Below, one piece after another: positions 38,301-46,792 of a stretch of 64,000 nt of DNA (within the stretch, counting starts at the first letter, position 1; each line of letters starts with the position of its first letter). The notes under the pieces were generated by a model. It made no database searches and was not told the origin of the DNA. It worked only from the letters and a program-made list of their open reading frames with translations. The stretch covers positions 39,478,547 to 39,542,546 of the forward strand of contig NC_041016.1 in NCBI RefSeq assembly GCF_004193775.1, written 5' to 3'. Source of the DNA: Glycine soja (Eukaryota; Streptophyta; Magnoliopsida; Fabales; Fabaceae). A program made the translations under genes and the position numbers.

Positions 38301-39752
38301 TACTCGGATTGAAAAACATTGGCCCACCTCGACAAAAAAACATTATTCACCGATATTGATAAAAAAAATGGTAGTCGATGTTGGCCAGAAAAGATGACCG
38401 ATCCAGGTCTTAAAAAGAAGAATCACCGGAAGACGCCGATAGAACATTTCCTAATAGACATTGTCCAAATATTATCGGGGGATTGAATAGAAAAAAACAA
38501 TAGCGGACATTGGTCGTTAATAGCCCCGATTGATATTTATCTATCGACATTGTGGAATTTCATTTCCAAACGCTGGCCGTTAATATTTTTTACGATATAG
38601 GAATCTTTGTTGTTCGCTGTGGCCTATAAAACTTACAATGTAGGTCAGCTTTGTTTTTTCGTGCGAGCTCAACCGAAGTTGTGTTTCGGCCGACACTGGC
38701 ATGTACTCATTTACTCGCCTAGAAAAACATTGGCCCACCTCGACAAAAAAACACTATTCACCGATATTGATAAAAAAAATGGTAATCGACGTCGGCCAGG
38801 AAAGATGACCGATCCAGGTCTAAAAAAGAAGAATCACCAGAAGACGCCAATAGAGCATTTCCTAATAGACATTGTCCAAATATTATCGGGGGATTGAATA
38901 GAAAAAAACAATAGCGGACATTGGTCGTTAATAGCCCCGATTGATATTTATCTATCGACATTGTGGAATTTCATTTCCAAACGCTGGCCGATAATATTTT
39001 TTACGGTATAGGAATCTTTGTTGTTCGCTGTGGCCTATAAAACGTAAAATGTAGGTCGACTTTGTTTTTTCTTGAGACCTCAACCGAAGTTGTGTTTCGG
39101 CCGACACTGGCATGTACTCATTTACTCGCCTAGAAAAACATTGGCCCACCTCGACAAAAAAACACTATTCACCGATATTGATAAAAAAAATGGTAGTCGA
39201 CGTCGGTCAGGAAAGATGACCGATCCAGGTCTAAAAAAGAAGAATCACCCGAAGACGCCGATAGAACATTTCCTAATAGACATTGTCCAAATATTATCGG
39301 GGGATTGAATAGAAAAAAACAATAGCGGACATTGGTCGTTAATAGCCCCGATTGATATTTATCTATCGACATTGTGGAATTTCATTTCCAAACACTTGTC
39401 GATAATATTTTTTACGGTATAGGAATCTTTGTTGTTCGCTGTGGCCTATAAAACGTAAAATGTAGGTCGGCTTTGTTTTTTCTTGCGACCTCAACCGAAG
39501 TTGTGTTTCGGCCGACACTGGCATGTACTCATTTACTCGGCTAGAAAAACATTGGCCCACCTCGACAAAAAAACATTATTCACCGATATTGATAAAAAAA
39601 ATGGTAGTCGACGTCGGCCAGAAAAGATCACCGATCCAGGTCTAAAAAGAAGAATCACCGGAAGACGACGATCGAAAATGTCCTAATAGACATCGTCCAA
39701 ATATTATCGGGGGATGGAATAGAAAAAAACAATAGTAGACATTGGTCGTTAG
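32348..39752 (-). repeat. 411-bp satellite array, minus strand
   Basis: About 18 monomers, all opposite in strand to the array left of 31 kb. Monomers here often lack one a in the gttaaatagcc segment. Several read ctgtggcctat where the left arm has ctgtcgcctat. A four-monomer register of about 1642 bp is visible (36077/37719 and 36325/37968), and another at 32388/34030. The last five bases (GTTAG, 39748-39752) are the left target duplication of the next element. No gene seen. Confidence 0.93.
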
Positions 39753-40334
39753 TGATGTGAATCTTACGGGGCGGATCGTTTGATACAGGCTACGAAGGTT
39801 TGGATGACGCCACTTCCGGTGAAGGAAGATAAGTCAGGGTAGACGCCACTTCCAATGAAGGAAGATAAGTCTGGGTAGACGCCACTTCCAGTGAAGGAAG
39901 ATAAGTCCGGGTAGACGCCACAAGGATTACCTTGATAAGTCTGATAATTGGTTCAACAAGGAACCCAGAGAGAAACTCTCACCAAATTTTATCAAATGCC
40001 AAAAGTTTTTTTTTATTCAAAACAAAAACCAATACTTATAGTGTAGCTGAACAAAAAGATAAAAATAGACATGGGCCTTCTAAACAGTTTGGGCCAAAAT
40101 TAGAATAAAAATAAATTATAACTAAAAATTTATTTAACTTGAGCCTTCAAATTAGTTTGGGCCTTCAGCAACAATTAATAGTCTTAATAGTGTCTCTGCC
40201 TCTGGGCCTTCATCCTTCTCCACTTGGGCCTTCATCCTTCTCCACTCGGGGGCTTTGTCCTTCTCCACTTGGGCCTTCGTCCTTCTCCACTTGGGCCTTT
40301 AGCCTGTATTAGGCCAGTTTCATGATTCTCACCA
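39753..40334 (-). repeat. 3' LTR of the 1.9-kb family-B element
   Basis: 582 bp, from TGATGTGAATC to GATTCTCACCA (terminal CATCA mutated to CACCA). Three 36-bp repeats. The polypurine tract abuts it at 40335. Confidence 0.92.
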
Positions 40335-41008
40335 TTCCCTCCTTCTTGGAAAACATTTGTCCTCAAATGTCCAGGATCATCACCGGGTTCAAGTACCACT
40401 TCCTTCCTTTTCTTGTTGGCTTGCTTGGCATAGTTTTCATTCTTCTTTGCAATTTGCACCTTCACTTGGTCATACAATCTTTTCACATACTCAACTTTGG
40501 CATGTGCATCCTTACGTTGAGTCTCTTGGGGATTGCTTTTGTAAGTTGGCCTGTTAGGCAATGAAGCTCCGGGGAGGAGATCAACTTGATGTTCTATGCC
40601 TCTTGAAGGTGGTAGTCCATGAGGAATCTCCTTAGGAAAGACATTTTTAAATTCCTGCAATAATGGTTGAACACTAGGAGAAATAGAAATAGTAAACTCA
40701 TTAGAATTATCAGTAGAAATTTTACTGTCTTTGCAATACTGTAGATTGAGTGGTTCATGAGCAGGTAACACTTTCCTCACTTCACTCGCCTCTGCAAAAT
40801 AATTAAATTTTCTCTCATGTGTATCACTCTTTTCCTCGGGTGTATCACTCTTCTTTTTCATATTCCTTTGTGGTGCCTCACTATTTTCTTTCTCTTGTTC
40901 TCTCTTTTCTCCCATTCTGATTTGGTCATCACACACTTCTCTAGGGGATAGAGGTTTAAAAAACAAATAACAGAACAAGGACAAAACACGAACCTGGACA
41001 AAATACAA
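40232..41008 (-). pseudogene. Deleted pol remnant of the 1.9-kb family-B element (258 aa)
   Basis: Residues 1-17 are leader sequence read through. Residues 18-28 (KPLSPREVCDD) are post-protease. Residues 29-100 are a charged spacer. Residues 112-163 (QEFKNVFPKEIPHGLPP...) lead into reverse transcriptase. Residues 165-210 are the integrase C-terminal region, followed by DPGHLRTNVFQEGG and LTR-encoded residues from 225. The entire gag is missing here, unlike the related frame at 21266-22033, which keeps 44 gag residues. Both share the RT-to-integrase joint (PQETQ then KDA) and the integrase-to-tail joint (EPGD then DPGHL). The frame stays open for 258 codons, but no complete enzymatic domain remains, so a function is unlikely. 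Confidence 0.85.
40335..40347 (-). other. Polypurine tract, 1.9-kb family-B element
   Basis: AAGAAGGAGGGAA on the minus strand, directly against the 3' LTR, identical to the tract at 21369-21381. Confidence 0.85.
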
Positions 41009-41050
41009 AGAAAATAATAGGATAGGATAGAACCTGTATCAAGAGCCGAA

Positions 41051-41062
41051 GCTCTGATACCA
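41051..41062 (-). other. Primer-binding site, tRNA-iMet type
   Basis: TGGTATCAGAGC on the minus strand, two bases inside the 5' LTR. Confidence 0.93.
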
Positions 41063-41064
41063 GA

Positions 41065-41684
41065 TGATGCGAACCTGAGTAGGAGCGGATCGTTTGATAC
41101 AGGCTACGAAGGTTTGGATGACGCCACTTCCAGTGAAGGAAGTTAAGTCATGGTAGACGCCACTTCCAGTGAAGGAAGATAAGTCTGGCTAGACGCCACT
41201 TCCAGTTAAGGAAGATAAGTCAGGGTAGACGCCACTTCCGGTGAAGGAAGATAAGTCTGGACAGACGCCACAAGGATTACCTTGATAAGTCTGAGATTGG
41301 TTCAACAAGGAACCCAGAGAGAAACTCTCACCAAATTTTATCAAAATGCCAAAAGTTTTTTTTATTCAAAACAAAAACCCATACTTATAGTGTAGCTGAA
41401 CAAAAAGATAAAAATAGACATGGGCCTTTTAAACAGTTTGGGCCAAAAATTACAATAAAAATAAATTATAACTAAAAACTTATTTAACTTGGGCCTTCAA
41501 ATTAGTTTGGGCCTTCAGCAACAATTAATAGTCTTGATAGTGTCTCTGCCTCTGGGCCTTCATCCTTCTCCACTTGAGCCTTCATCCGTCTCCACTCGGG
41601 GGCTTTGTCCTTCTCCACTTGGGCCTTCGTCCTTCTCCACTTGGGCCTTTAGCCTGTATTTGGCCAGTTTCATGATTCTCATCA
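41065..41684 (-). repeat. 5' LTR of the 1.9-kb family-B element
   Basis: 620 bp, from TGATGCGAACCTGAGTAGG to GATTCTCATCA, with four 36-bp repeats. Its U5 end matches the subtype of the solo LTR at 16827 and of the LTR at 61844, not its own partner at 39753. Confidence 0.92.
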
Positions 41685-41809
41685 GTTAGTAGCCCCGATT
41701 GATATTTATCTATCGACATTTTGGAATTTCATTTCCAAACGCTGGCCGATAATATTTTTTACGATATAGGAATGTTTGTTGTTCGTTGTGGCCTATAAAA
41801 CTTACAATG
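41685..41809 (-). repeat. 125-bp satellite sliver between two retrotransposons
   Basis: Part of one 411-bp monomer in the same minus-strand orientation as both sides. It starts with the right duplication GTTAG of the family-B element and ends with the left duplication CAATG (41805-41809) of the family-A element. Two independent insertions therefore landed about 120 bp apart. Confidence 0.95.
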
Positions 41810-42935
41810 TGATACGAACCCTCATGGCACAAGGGCTGACTTAGGATCGTCTAGGATTAAACCTTGATGGAAAATGCGGAAATTGATTAAGGAAAGGATG
41901 GAAAATAAGGTGGTTAATTTCGTGGGTCTTAATAAGGTGGTTTCTGGCATAAAATGGATGAATGGGATGGTAAAACGTAGGTTAAGTGGTGGCTGGACAG
42001 AAATATAGAAATGGCAATAACGGAAGCTACAGGGCTCCAAATGAGGTGATTCCAAAATGAGGTGAAAGGTCTCGTTTTGAAATTCAATTTAGGCTCAAGA
42101 ATCACTTAATTTGAGTGTGTAAAATGGGAGTTATGGTCACGAGATAATTTTTGGGCAGAGGTGGATTTTCTGAAATTGTGGTTTGAAAGAACAAGGGTGG
42201 AAATGATAGGAAGGAAAGAATCACTCTTTCCAGCGAGGGCAACACACCAAGGTTGTGAAAGTCCTTTGATACAGCCAGGGTGTTCTTGAATCACTCAAGA
42301 ATTTAGGAGAATCACTCTCACTAAGATAAAAGAGATAAACTCTAATTTTCTGAATAAAACTCAACTTGTGTTTATTGATAAAATGGTTCAGCTTATATAG
42401 AAGCTTTACAGCAGATTTTAGTAATGACCCACTAACCTAGAATTAAAATAACTTAATGCCATTAACCTAGGGAATTAAAAAAACTTAATGGCTGAGTGTA
42501 ACTGAAATTGTGGCAACCAAAAGTCACCCCCAACAGCCAACAAGTCAGCCACCATTTGGTCTCCCAAAAGGCTGATGCCTAGGTTGCCAATTGGGCCCTT
42601 ATTACAACTTGAACTAAACCTAACTAAAGCCCTTTTAGTTGATTAACCCAAAACATATTTTTGGTCAGCCAACTTTACAAGGATTGGGCCATTATTTAGA
42701 CAAACTAAACACTCTAAAATTGAAACAAAGTGGTGTCATTTAGTCCTCCTCCATTTGGGCCATGATACAACTCACAACCTTGGACTTTTCTCCTTGAAAC
42801 TTGGGCTTGTATTCAAACAGTATGGACAGCACTTGTTGAAGAGCTTCCTTGGATTTCCTTGCTCTAGCCCTTGTCATAGGTCCTCCAAGTCCTTCAAGTG
42901 GATCCTTGCCCTTGCTCTTGGTCATGTCCTCATCA
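41810..42935 (-). repeat. 3' LTR of the family-A element
   Basis: 1126 bp, TGATACGAACCCTC to GTCCTCATCA on the plus strand. It contains the last 65 codons and the stop of the long frame (42740-42935). TATA at 42392-42399, with AATAAA motifs just downstream on the minus strand. Confidence 0.95.
42392..42399 (-). promoter_or_regulatory. TATA box of the family-A 3' LTR
   Basis: TATATAAG on the minus strand at the U3/R transition, followed by atcaataaacacaag. In this position it would drive transcription outward into the satellite sliver. Confidence 0.55.
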
Positions 42936-45121
42936 TTCTCTCCCTCTTGAGAAGGATTTGTCCTCAAATCGGATTCTCCTTCTGCATCAAAAAGAGATAA
43001 ATCAGAGACATTGAAGGTGGAACTAACATTATACTCACCGGGCAGCTCAACTTTGTAAGCATTGTCATTGATTCTTTCTAGCACTTGAAATGGTCCATCT
43101 CCCCTTGGTTGAAGCTTTGATTTCCTTTGTTCCGGAAACCTTTCTTTTCTCATGTGCACCCAAACCCAATCTCCGGGTTCGAAGACAACCTTCTTTCTTC
43201 CTTTGTTGGCTTGTTTAGCATAGCTTTTATTTTTCCTCTCAATTTGATCTTTGACTCTCCCATGAAGCTTCTTCACATAGTCCGCCTTTGCTTGAACTTC
43301 TTTATGCTTAAAAACAGAAACATTAGGCATAGGCAAAAGATCAAGAGGAGTTAGTGGGTTAAAACCATAAACAACTTCAAAATCATCAAAAGTGTTAGTG
43401 GTCAAAATCTGATTTTTGCAAAACAAGATATATAGTGACTGTTTAGCACGAAACAACCTCTTGACCTCACTTTTTGTGGCTAAATAGCTCTCCCTCACTT
43501 CAAGTGTTTCACTCTTCTTTTGTTCACTCTTTTTCCTCTCAAGTGTTTCCCTCTTTTTCTCACTCTCAAGTGTTTTGCTCACTTTTTCTTTTTCTTTTTC
43601 TTTTTTCTCTTGAAGAAGTTTTTCTCTCATTTTCTTTTGATCCTCACACACTTCTTGTGGACTCAATGGCTTGAGCACAATCTTTTTGTCTTGGTGCATG
43701 AAAGAGATCTTGTTGGTGTAACCGTCATGATTGGCTCTTTTATCAAATTGCCATGGTCTCCCCAAAAGTAAGTGACTGGCCTCCATAGGAACAACATCAC
43801 AAAGTACCTTATCATTGTATTTCCCAATGGAAACGTCCACTTCCACTTGCTGCCTCACTTGCACCTCCCCATCCTTACTAAGCCATTGAAGTTTGTATGG
43901 CCTAGGATGTGGTTTAGTAGCTAAATTTAGCTTTGACACTAATCTAGCACTAGCCACATTGGTGCAACTACCTCCATCAATGATCACCATGCACACCTTG
44001 CCATTGATTAAACATCTAGTGTGAAAGATGCTTTCTCTTTGGCTCTCCTCCTCATGCTTCAATTGACCACCAAGTAACTGCCTAATCATCAACAAATCTC
44101 CCTCCGGAGTCTCCTCTTCTTCTACGTACTCACTCTCCTCTTCTTCTTCAACATCGGATTCACTTATATATTCTCCATCTCTAAGAACCATGGACCTTTT
44201 GTTAGGGCACTCATAAGCATAGTGTCCTAGGCCTTGGCACTTGAAACACTTCACATCTCTACTCCTTTTAGAGGGTTCCTCTTGGGACTTTGAGCGAGTT
44301 TTTGATGGGATAGGTGAGGAACTACTAGAAGTAGCAGCCCCATCTTTCTTACCTTTGTCTTTCCAACTAGAAGAACCAAAGTTGGTAAAACTCCTCTTAG
44401 CCACTCCCTTCCTTTTTAATTGTTGCTCCACTTGGATTGCTTTGTGAAGCAAATCATCCATTTCAACAAACTCCTGCAGCTCAACAATATCACGGATATC
44501 ATTAGTCAAACCATTAAGAAATCGAGCCATAGTTACCTCCTCATCTTCTTCAATATTTGCTTGAATCATGAGCACATCCATTTCCTTGAAATACTCCTCA
44601 ACCCCCTTGTTGCCTTGGGTTAGTTTTTGGAGCTTGAATTTCAAGTCCCTTGAGTAACTAGCCGGAACATACCGCTTCCTCATGATCTTTTTCATCTCCG
44701 TCCATGTATCAACCATTGGCTCTTCATTTCTTGCTCTCTCCTTTTGTAGCTTGTTCCACCACACAAGAGCATAGTCGGAAAACTCCGTGGCGGCAAGCTT
44801 CACCTTCTGGTCCTCCTCATAGTTGTTGCATGAGAAAACATGCTCTATTTTCATCTCCCACTCAACGTAGGCCTCCGGATCATTCTTTCCTTTAAATGGA
44901 GGAATGTTGAGTTTAATACCATCAATTCGGTTTTGTCTAGGAACACCATCATTCCCTCTTCTCCTCCTTTCTTCTTCATTATGATCTCTATTCTCCATTT
45001 GATCCAACCTCTCATGGAGCGCATCATCTCGTTGTTTCATTAACCTCTCCAAATGTTGCATCAAAGCTTGCATTTGGAATTGCGAAAGCCCCACTCCATC
45101 ATTAGGATTAGTACCTGACAT
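42740..45121 (-). CDS. Gag-protease-integrase tail fusion polyprotein, RT deleted
   Basis: The frame is open from 45148 (802 codons). I choose the internal start MSGTNPNDG at 45121 because the nine upstream residues look like leader; numbering below is from 45148. Residues 85-245 are a retrotransposon gag domain (EAYVEWEMKIEHVF, ALVWWNKLQ). Residues 301-314 are a CCHC zinc knuckle (CFKCQGLGHYAYEC). Residues 380-470 are a protease-like region with IIDGGSCTN (DGG, where most proteases have DSG or DTG) and LLGRPW. Residues 500-570 are a lysine/glutamate-rich stretch. At about 585-591 the frame jumps straight to the integrase C-terminus (VYGFNPLTPLDLLP), with the GPF motif (RGDGPFQVL) at 682-690. 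RT, RNase H, the integrase zinc finger and the catalytic core are absent, yet the frame is unbroken. Residues 738-802 are encoded by the 3' LTR. It could make a Gag that packages RNA but cannot transpose alone. Confidence 0.93.
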   Translation of the reverse strand: MSGTNPNDGVGLSQFQMQALMQHLERLMKQRDDALHERLDQMENRDHNEEERRRRGNDGVPRQNRIDGIKLNIPPFKGKNDPEAYVEWEMKIEHVFSCNNYEEDQKVKLAATEFSDYALVWWNKLQKERARNEEPMVDTWTEMKKIMRKRYVPASYSRDLKFKLQKLTQGNKGVEEYFKEMDVLMIQANIEEDEEVTMARFLNGLTNDIRDIVELQEFVEMDDLLHKAIQVEQQLKRKGVAKRSFTNFGSSSWKDKGKKDGAATSSSSSPIPSKTRSKSQEEPSKRSRDVKCFKCQGLGHYAYECPNKRSMVLRDGEYISESDVEEEEESEYVEEEETPEGDLLMIRQLLGGQLKHEEESQRESIFHTRCLINGKVCMVIIDGGSCTNVASARLVSKLNLATKPHPRPYKLQWLSKDGEVQVRQQVEVDVSIGKYNDKVLCDVVPMEASHLLLGRPWQFDKRANHDGYTNKISFMHQDKKIVLKPLSPQEVCEDQKKMREKLLQEKKEKEKEKVSKTLESEKKRETLERKKSEQKKSETLEVRESYLATKSEVKRLFRAKQSLYILFCKNQILTTNTFDDFEVVYGFNPLTPLDLLPMPNVSVFKHKEVQAKADYVKKLHGRVKDQIERKNKSYAKQANKGRKKVVFEPGDWVWVHMRKERFPEQRKSKLQPRGDGPFQVLERINDNAYKVELPGEYNVSSTFNVSDLSLFDAEGESDLRTNPSQEGENDEDMTKSKGKDPLEGLGGPMTRARARKSKEALQQVLSILFEYKPKFQGEKSKVVSCIMAQMEED
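42936..42948 (-). other. Polypurine tract, family-A element, inside the coding frame
   Basis: AAGAGGGAGAGAA on the minus strand, directly against the 3' LTR. It also encodes part of the QEGEN segment of the polyprotein, so it serves as both priming site and coding sequence. Confidence 0.85.
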
Positions 45122-45148
45122 CTCAAACAAACAAATCAAACGTAACAA

Positions 45149-45694
45149 GACAATTATAGTTGCTGTTTGAATACCTCACCCACTCAAGTGTATCACACAA
45201 TTATGGCTTTTCTCTAATGAAACACTCTTGCCTTTTACCACTCTAATTCCCCTTGAGTTCTTAGGTAATTCAAGAGATTATGGCCACAACAAAGAACAAT
45301 TCACCAATATGTGTTAGGTAAGGCTAGAGAGACAAGGAAAAGGTTAACCAAGAAAAAGGCTAACAATGTTTTTAGGCACAAATGAAGGAAATAAAATTCA
45401 GAATTTAGGAATTCAAGTAACAATCCTTCATGCAACCAATATATTACCTTAAAGAGATTTTTTTTAAAGTTCTTCAAGCATGAACCATTCAGCCCAATTT
45501 TTTTTTTTTTTAATTTTGATTATACGAAATTCTGCTTCTTTTTTTTATAACAAAGAGATCAAAAGGCTTAACTTTTGCAATGGTTCAGCCTAAAAAAATA
45601 TATATGAATAAGAAGGTAATATAAATGGCAAAGAGAATAAAGAAGGATGTTACCCAATATTTCCAGCAAAGGAAGTGTTGATCCTAGAACCGGA
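45149..45694 (-). other. Leader of the family-A element
   Basis: About 0.55 kb between primer-binding site and gag, with oligo-T/A runs near 45500 and 45540. It includes cactcttgccttttacc, shared with the family-B leaders (22180 on the plus strand and its complement at 63745), which suggests related leaders in A and B. No gene seen. Confidence 0.75.
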
Positions 45695-45707
45695 GCTCTG
45701 ATTACCA
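45695..45707 (-). other. Variant primer-binding site, family A
   Basis: Minus strand reads TGGTAATCAGAGC, the tRNA-iMet site with one extra A after TGGTA, two bases inside the 5' LTR. The extra base would bulge in the primer duplex. Confidence 0.85.
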
Positions 45708-45709
45708 AA

Positions 45710-46792
45710 TGATACGAACCCTCATGGCACAAGGGCTGACTTAGGATCGTCTAGGATTAAACCTTGATGGAAAATGCGGAAATTGATTAAGGAAAGGATG
45801 GAAAATAAGGTGGTTAATTTCGTGGGTCTTAATAAGGTGGTTTCTGGCATAAAATGGATGAATGGGATGGTAAAACGTAGGTTAAGTGGTGGCTGGACAG
45901 AAATATAGAAATGGCAATAACGGAAGCTACAGGGCTCCAAATGAGGTGATTCCAAAACGAGGTGAAAGGTCTCGTTTTGAAATTCAATTTAGGCTCAAGA
46001 ATCACTTAATTTGAGTGTGTAAAATGGGAGTTATGGTCACGAGATAATTTTTGGGCAGAGGTGGATTTTCTGAAATTGTGGTTTGAAAGAACAAGGGTGG
46101 AGATGATAGGAAGGAAAGAATCACTCTTTCCAGCGAGGGCAACACACAAAGGTTGTGAAAGTCCTTTGATACAGCCAGGGTGTTCTTGAATCACTCAAGA
46201 ATTTAGGAGAATCACTCTCACTAAGATAAAAGAGATAAAATGGTTCAGCTTATATAGAAGCTTTACAGCAGATTTTAGTAATGACCCACTAACCTAGAAT
46301 TAAAATAACTTAATGCCATTAACCTAGGGAATTAAAAAAACTTAATGGCTGAGTGTAACTGAAATTGTGGCAACCAAAAGTCACCCCCAACAGCCAACAA
46401 GTCAGCCACCATTTGGTCTCCCAAAAGGCTGATGCCTAGGTTGCCAATTGGGCCCTTATTACAACTTGAACTAAACCTAACTAAAGCCCTTTTAGTTGAT
46501 TAACCCAAAACATATTTTTGGTCAGCCAACTTTACAAGGATTGGGCCATTATTTAGACAAACTAAACACTCTAAAATTGAAACAAAGTGGTGTCATTTAG
46601 TCCTCCTCCATTTGGGCCATGATACAACTCACAACCTTGGACTTTTCTCCTTGAAACTTGGGCTTGTATTCAAACAGTATGGACAGCACTTGTTGAAGAG
46701 CTTCCTTGGATTTCCTTGCTCTAGCCCTTGTCATAGGTCCTCCAAGTCCTTCAAGTGGATCCTTGCCCTTGCTCTTGGTCATGTCCTCATCA
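45710..46792 (-). repeat. 5' LTR of the family-A element
   Basis: 1083 bp. It matches 41810-42935 except for about three substitutions and the loss of 43 bp between two GATAAA words near 46238. An open frame at 46597-46782 is the LTR-borne polyprotein C-terminus and has no upstream coding part. Confidence 0.95.
46249..46256 (-). promoter_or_regulatory. TATA box of the family-A 5' LTR
   Basis: TATATAAG on the minus strand. The 43-bp deletion begins about 15-20 bp downstream and removes the AATAAA signals and the probable transcription start region present in the other two family-A LTRs. Confidence 0.6.

Larger units (their letters stand above)
39753..41684 (-). mobile_element. Family-B non-autonomous retrotransposon (1932 bp)
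   Basis: Complete minus-strand element flanked by GTTAG (39748-39752 and 41685-41689). Order on the minus strand: 5' LTR (41684-41065), PBS, very short leader, frame remnant, polypurine tract, 3' LTR (40334-39753). The two LTRs differ in U5: the 5' LTR has ctgagtaggagcgg and four 36-bp repeats, the 3' LTR has cttacggggcgg and three. An element of this size cannot encode its own enzymes and must have been copied in trans. Confidence 0.93.
41810..46792 (-). mobile_element. Family-A Ty3/gypsy-type element, full length but lacking RT (4983 bp)
   Basis: Complete minus-strand LTR element with TG...CA ends, flanked by CAATG at 41805-41809 and 46793-46797 in satellite cttacaatgtaggtcgg. Order: 5' LTR (46792-45710), variant PBS, about 0.6-kb leader, one long frame, polypurine tract overlapping the frame, 3' LTR (42935-41810). 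By hand comparison the LTRs differ at about three bases plus one 43-bp deletion, so insertion is recent. Coding content is gag, zinc knuckle, protease-like region and integrase C-terminus only. I cannot assign a published soybean family name. Confidence 0.95.

Noticed and set aside
46597..46782. 61-codon open frame that looks like a small gene (also at 19993-20175)
   Set aside because: It is the LTR-borne C-terminus of the family-A polyprotein, here in the 5' LTR and in a solo LTR without its upstream coding part.
41810..46792. Identification as a centromere-specific CRM-type retrotransposon (such as GmCR)
   Set aside because: No chromodomain is seen after the integrase tail, and RT is absent so clade assignment is not possible. 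Location in satellite alone does not make it CRM.
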